Part shown: piece after piece, positions 59,600-64,000 of the stretch | Layout of the letters: each line of letters opens with the position of its first letter | Numbering within the stretch: the first letter of the stretch is position 1 | DNA from: Dermacentor variabilis | Lineage: Eukaryota; Arthropoda; Arachnida; Ixodida; Ixodidae | Reading direction: 5' to 3' | Length of the DNA stretch: 64,000 nt | Assembly: GCF_050947875.1 (NCBI RefSeq) | Contig: NC_134568.1 | Location: forward strand, 214,129,678-214,193,677 | Translations under genes and position numbers: made by a program | Notes under the pieces: model-generated | What the model was told of the DNA's origin: nothing | Database searches by the model: none | The model's input: the letters and a program-made list of their open reading frames with translations, nothing else

Positions 59600-60617
59600 C
59601 CCTGCAGTGAAAAGCACATAATGAAATCACACTTGCAGGTGTAGCTGATATCCATTGCTTGCTGGTAGATGGATATGTTCCTACACAAGATATAATGGGG
59701 TACCAGAGTCGAAATATCAATGGTTGGTCATTGATTCACCCGTAATATTTTAGTCTGGCTACATGTTGAGAGCTATGGCACATAAGCAAGTATGGGCCTC
59801 ATTATATTTAGTACAGTTCCCTTTGTAAAAGAGCTTGATAAAGCTCACTATATCAAAATATTTGCACGCGCATACACTAGTGTTTTTGTTTTTTTCTCTG
59901 AAATTCACATTGTGATTTTATTGCCAAAAAAGAGGTAGTTGCGGCGCGGTGCTTTTTGTTACTATTTACATGCTAAAAGAGCACTGCACTGCTCTTAGTA
60001 GCGTATTTATCTCTGTTGAAACAAAACCTGAGTGCCAAGCAGTATTCATGCGAAGGAAAGTTATTAAAGTATCTGATTGTTTACCTCAATTATTAAAGTT
60101 TGTCCAGTTTTTAATACGCTATGTTATTTCGAACCTTATACTACCTTGTGAAGTAGCTTTTTCTCACGAAACTTTTTGTAGGATTTCCGGAATCTATAAA
60201 ATAACATCACCATATTCCCTAACTTTATTCGGTGCGATCTAATCGTTACCGTCGCGGTTCACGAATGCTGCATCTGATCGGCGTATATAGAATACACAAT
60301 CTATTCTAGATACGCGAGTGCCCGTACGTTATTAGGGCGGAGAAAGTGCACAGGTGGATGCAAGTCCAAAAAAAAAAAAAGAAAACTAATATACGCGCTG
60401 CATCTTACGCCGCGCGCTAAAAAAGGGCAGCGCCTTTTTCTTCACAATCTAATCCAGTCAGCTGTTTCGATGCGCTTTGTTTGCGATTAGGCGGAAAAGC
60501 GGAGCACAAGCGATGCAAAAGCGCCCACGGTCGATCGACGATACGCTAGGCATGTCGCCTGCAAAAACGGAGTGCGGCTTCGCCGCATAGACTTGGTTGC
60601 TTATTAGGCAAGATGGC
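59600..60617. other. Intronic, nothing recognised
   Basis: AT-rich to 60240, then GC-richer. No exon or element recognised. Confidence 0.35.
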
Positions 60618-60665
60618 GGACCTACGCGCAACTCTGCTACCTACGGTAGCATATATAGTAATTCT
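60618..60665 (-). repeat. Dispersed repeat, copy 2 of the inverted pair
   Basis: CGCGCAACTCTGCTACCTAC then GGTAGCATATATAGTAATTC, the reverse complement of 58455-58505 with a few changes. Confidence 0.6.
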
Positions 60666-60690
60666 AATCTCGAAAGCGAGCCGCCATTTT

Positions 60691-61055
60691 GTGGCAAGCA
60701 CTACACGGGGCAAACTGGTCGATGCCTTCATCGACCGGCTACGGTAACATAAACAATAACGTCAGCAATACAGCATCCGGTCATTCATTGCAGAGACTGC
60801 ACGGAAGAAAGAAAAAAGACTAAGAAAGCGCCGCGTTATCCCATTTTCAGTCAGTGCAGCGTATTGTCAAATAATAGCACAAAAATCACTAGAGAGATTA
60901 TTGAACACCATGAAATCCACAAATTCAAAGACAAATGCGCAGGCGCCGCCTCAATAGCCCTGTCAGAAAAAGAACTGCGTTTTCTTGAACAGGAAACACG
61001 TGCACAGCTGTTCATGTGTCACCGTAGCCCTGTGCGCTCAGGTACTGTCAATTGA
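60691..61055 (+). mobile_element. Penelope-like element, GIY-YIG endonuclease fragment
   Basis: Starts CGKHYTGQTGRCLHRPATVT; the CGK.Y.GQTGRC signature is that of the GIY-YIG nuclease of Penelope-like elements. A stop and shift follow, then VIHCRDCTE (the H..HC..C zinc-like motif), QCSVLSNNSTKITREIIEHH, EIHKFKDKCAGAASIALSEK and ELRFLEQE, as in the end of that nuclease. The reverse transcriptase part is missing. The 3' end continues after the SINE at 61060-61282 (CAATAAAACCAGCTGTAAGT, 61329 on). Confidence 0.82.
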
Positions 61056-61059
61056 TTCA

Positions 61060-61282
61060 ATTTATGGGGTTTTACGTGCCAAAACCACTTTCTGATTATG
61101 AGGCACGCCGTAGTGGAGGACTCCGGAAAGTTCGACCACCTGGGATTCTTTCACGGGCACCTAAATCTAAGTACACAGGTGTTTTCGCCCCCCATCGAAA
61201 TGCGGCCACCGTGACCGGGATTCGATCCCGCGAACTCGTGCTCAGCAGCCCAACACCATAGCCACTGAGCAACAACGGCTGG
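61060..61282 (-). mobile_element. Ruka-type SINE inserted in the Penelope-like fragment
   Basis: Minus orientation: TATGGGGTTTTACGTGCC to CCACTGAGCAACAACGGCTG. The GGGCGAAATGCG region is shortened. Duplication at the ends is unclear (TCAATTTA / TCATTTAA, imperfect). Confidence 0.92.
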
Positions 61283-61400
61283 TCATTTAAGATTGGTTGC
61301 CACCGTATTTAAGCAGTGGAAATCGCCTCAATAAAACCAGCTGTAAGTTAAGCGTTGTGTATGTGCACTCGTATCGTTCTTGGCCTTTGCGCTGTTGAAA
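61283..61400 (+). mobile_element. Likely 3' end of the Penelope-like element
   Basis: CAATAAAACCAGCTGTAAGT then TAAGCGTTGTGTATGTGCAC and TTGCGCTGTTGAAAAAAAG; a pattern I associate with tick Penelope 3' ends. Lies immediately beyond the SINE. Confidence 0.45.
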
Positions 61401-61551
61401 AAAAGAAAAGAAAAAACATCTGCTTTGTGGGCACAGTCTAGGTGGCCGATGGCTCGTAGCTGTGCGCGCGCTCTAATTCACAGTTGTAATTCTGATAAGT
61501 GCCTGACAATGCCAGCAACCATGCAGCCTAGATTCAGGCCTTATTAATTTA

Positions 61552-61575
61552 TTAGGTTGGTGCAAAATTAATAAA
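61552..61575 (+). mobile_element. Mariner-type terminal inverted repeat, single end
   Basis: TTAGGTTGGTGCAAAATTAA matches the well-known TTAGGTTGGTGCAAAAGT terminus of mellifera/cecropia-type mariners and their MITEs. The opposite end was not found, and no transposase is readable after it. Confidence 0.55.
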
Positions 61576-63194
61576 GAGACCATTAATCCCCCTAAAAGTA
61601 AATTTATTACATTGGATCACAACCAAAACCGCCTCTGTGTATTCCACACATTTCATCGGCATCATTCGATCTCAGCAAGTGAGGAATGTATACAGATCCA
61701 GATGTGATATGCAGGGGCAATTTAAAACTTCACCGTCATATTGTTCACATTAATTTAAAAAAAAGCTTGTCTTATGGCGTACGCACTTTCATTCGGGCCC
61801 GGGTCCTTCTTTTCATGGCTGGTACGCATCGCCAACGATGAGTACCGCCATATCGCCAATGATAAACAATTATACAGGCAAACAATATGCTCACGGTAGC
61901 TGATTGTGGTAAATATATGTTCTATAGGGACCTTTGTTTTCCATGAACACTCGATAATTCCTGATTTTTGCACCCCGATCAAGTTTTATGAAGATCGGGT
62001 TAAGCTCGACTTCCCCCGAAGTTCGTCCTTTTGTAAACAATAATAATATGCAGGAGTTCAAAAACTAATAAACACTGCCCATGTGTGAAAAGTGGTCAAG
62101 AAATGTCATAGTCATTGTTACTTTGATATTGATAGTATTAATAAATTAATAAGTAATAATGATATTAATAGTATGGTATATGCGTCTATTTCGCTTAAAG
62201 GGCCCCCTCACCAGGCCACATAGGAAATTTTGGTTATACGCTGGAAGTTGTTACGTGCCCTCCAAGGAGTGTTCTACCGCAAGAATTTTTCAAATGATAA
62301 ATATCTGAAGTGCCACGAACCCATGATTTCAGGAGGCGAGCGTCACTGCAAACATAGACACACTGCCCACGTCTAGCCTCCGCGAGCGAAATTTCTTCAT
62401 CGTGTTCTCCCATACCGGAGCCTGAGGATCGCGTGATGGATGCGTCACGGGCCCCGCCTTCTTCTTTCTTTTCTCTCTTCGGTTTGTAGGTTTTATTATT
62501 TCTCTAAACTTTAAATCGCCTAGTGAAGCAACAGATGAGCCAAATAACTGTTGCCTTGAATAATTCTTCAAGTCACGTGTCACTGCGAGTGGCGTCATAG
62601 CACTGCGAAATACGTAGGCGCGCTTGTGCTAGGGTGGCTAGAATTGTAGCTAGAATTGTAGCCACCGTATACTTGTGCGACTGACGTCGACTCTGCAGCT
62701 GGGAGTGCGGCGCCCGCGAGGGCGTTTGGTTAGAAATTTCAGCTCTTTTCGCGTCGCTTTGCGGTGCAATACTTAGCAGACACGATCGTTGGCGCATATT
62801 GTGCGCTCTGCGCTTTTCAGCTGGCTTATATAATATAAACTGGCCTATATAATATATACAGCGCCTGCGCCGGCCTTGAGTGAACGGAAGTTTCTTGCTT
62901 TTTGCATTTTTAGTAGCCGCGTTTACATGTATACGACAATCCCATTTCCCCCGCGTCGCAGGCTTGTAAACGACGGTAGTGCGCTATAGTAGCGAACTCA
63001 GCGTCGACATTACTCTGCACTGCGAACAGTAGCTGTGGCGTCGAGAGGACGTTTGTCCAACTATGTCGCGTTCGAAGAAGGGTGGCCAATTCGGCTAGTT
63101 GGTATATCCCATTCATTTTGTTGCAAGAGCATATAGCGGGAAGCAGTAAAACAGGACGACAACAGACATGGTCGAAACTAAGGCCCGACTGGTC
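61576..63194. other. Intronic; single TTAA-type repeat end at 62196
   Basis: CTTAAAGGGCCCCCTCACCA at 62195-62214 is a dispersed tick repeat end without an identified partner. The rest has no recognised gene. TAGCTAGAATTG is repeated at 62636-62660. Confidence 0.35.
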
Positions 63195-63680
63195 TAGAAT
63201 GGATACTCTAATTAGCTTGACTTATTATACTTTACGGCGCATATTGTTGTTTACAAATTGAAGCCGGCAAGGCGTATATCCATTTGGAACCAATTGTTAG
63301 AATGACACCAGTTTCGAGATATTAATTCCCAAGTGCGTGCGGCGAAATACATCGGCGTTCCAGTTATTTTTGTGCTTCCATGCTTAAAACGGCGTTTTGT
63401 TATAAAAGTGGAACAACAGTGCCTTATTACGGCAAGGATGATGGCGGCGCATATCACGAAACCGGTGCCATCCTCCGAATTCGTTCCTAGTGGTCAAACT
63501 CGCCTGGCACAATTCGTAAATCGCATTATGTGCCATGAAGTAATTAATTAAAGTAGTTTATTAGTTGAATTTCGTTAATTAGTAATCTATGCATATCGAT
63601 TGATTGTACAAGGAATGTACGCCTCTTCGAGGAATCCAGCTCAAGGATGTTAATTCTGCTATCTGAAACAAGCAATTTTT
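63195..63680. mobile_element. Foldback element, same family as 46715-47290
   Basis: Left arm ACTTTACGGCGCATATTGTT, ATATCCATTTGGAACCAATT, GAATGACACCAGTTTCGAGA; right arm CGCATTATGTGCCATGAAGT, AATCCAGCTCAAGGATGTTA and ATTCTGCTATCTGAAACAAG, which reverse-complements to the corresponding left-arm blocks of 46715. The left arm's outer part is missing here. Confidence 0.65.
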
Positions 63681-64000
63681 CAGGTTGCATAGTCATAAAA
63701 AAGTAAGAAAAAATCTTGTATATGGGCCTATTCGAAAGTACATACCTTGGCTTATTGACTCGACACCAGGCGCTATTCGTTGTCGTAACTGCCTGCCACC
63801 CACCCTGGCTGCAGCTTTTGACGTACCATATCGCGCAATGAGAGCATTCTGTAGATTTTCTGCTGCCTGCATAACCAGAACAGTACCGTCCTCCCTAGGT
63901 GTCAGATCCCTGGAATGGCGAAGATGTCGTGCGTTTCGTCATTTGGCCTCAGGCAACTTATCTCGTTTCATATTTCTACAATGTACATACGCCGGTACTG
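63681..64000. other. Right edge, nothing recognised
   Basis: Mixed composition, no exon or repeat recognised. Confidence 0.35.

Overview
This 64 kb window is animal nuclear DNA, almost certainly from a hard tick (Ixodidae; Rhipicephalus, Dermacentor or a relative). The argument is: (i) protein-coding exons with GT-AG introns and metazoan-only proteins; (ii) at least ten copies of a tRNA-derived SINE (A box near TTGCTCAGTGG, B box GGGATCGAATCCC, and a body reading GAAATGCGAAAACACCCGTG then TTTTGGCACGTAAAACCCC) that I recognise as the ixodid tick SINE family called Ruka; (iii) several tick-type LINEs, a Penelope-like fragment, mariners and foldback elements filling the non-coding space. There are no bacterial operons, no CRISPR array and no identifiable genuine tRNA or rRNA gene.

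Layout. Positions 201-15033 (+) hold the last six coding exons of a rhophilin gene (end of the BRO1 domain, coiled linker, PDZ domain, basic C-terminus and stop), followed by a 3'UTR of about 1.8 kb ending near an AATAAA at 16848. The N-terminal half lies upstream of the window. Positions 16.9-28.8 kb are intergenic and repeat-rich (two RNase H-bearing LINEs, RTE fragments, foldback elements). At 29768 (+) a second gene starts: its first two coding exons (29768-30166, 30454-30538) resemble the N-terminus of the deubiquitinase CYLD, up to a shortened CAP-Gly-like segment. No later CYLD exon is recognisable, so the remaining 33 kb is best read as its very long second intron, or as the gap before a misassembled remainder.

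That long stretch is a graveyard of mobile elements: two degenerate mariners, an RTE LINE inserted inside a SINE, two fragments of one LINE family with a (CATC)n tail, a Penelope GIY-YIG fragment interrupted by a SINE, at least four foldback elements, and TTAA-flanked short inverted-repeat elements. Nesting and target-site duplications (TSDs) can be read directly and give relative ages.

The two genes show no functional link; they are simply neighbours on the same strand. I found no convincing new biological system. The most informative signals are the nested-insertion chronology, repeated 5' truncation of the SINE at nearly the same internal point, a perfect hairpin at an internal-deletion junction of a LINE, and the TTAA and foldback element families.
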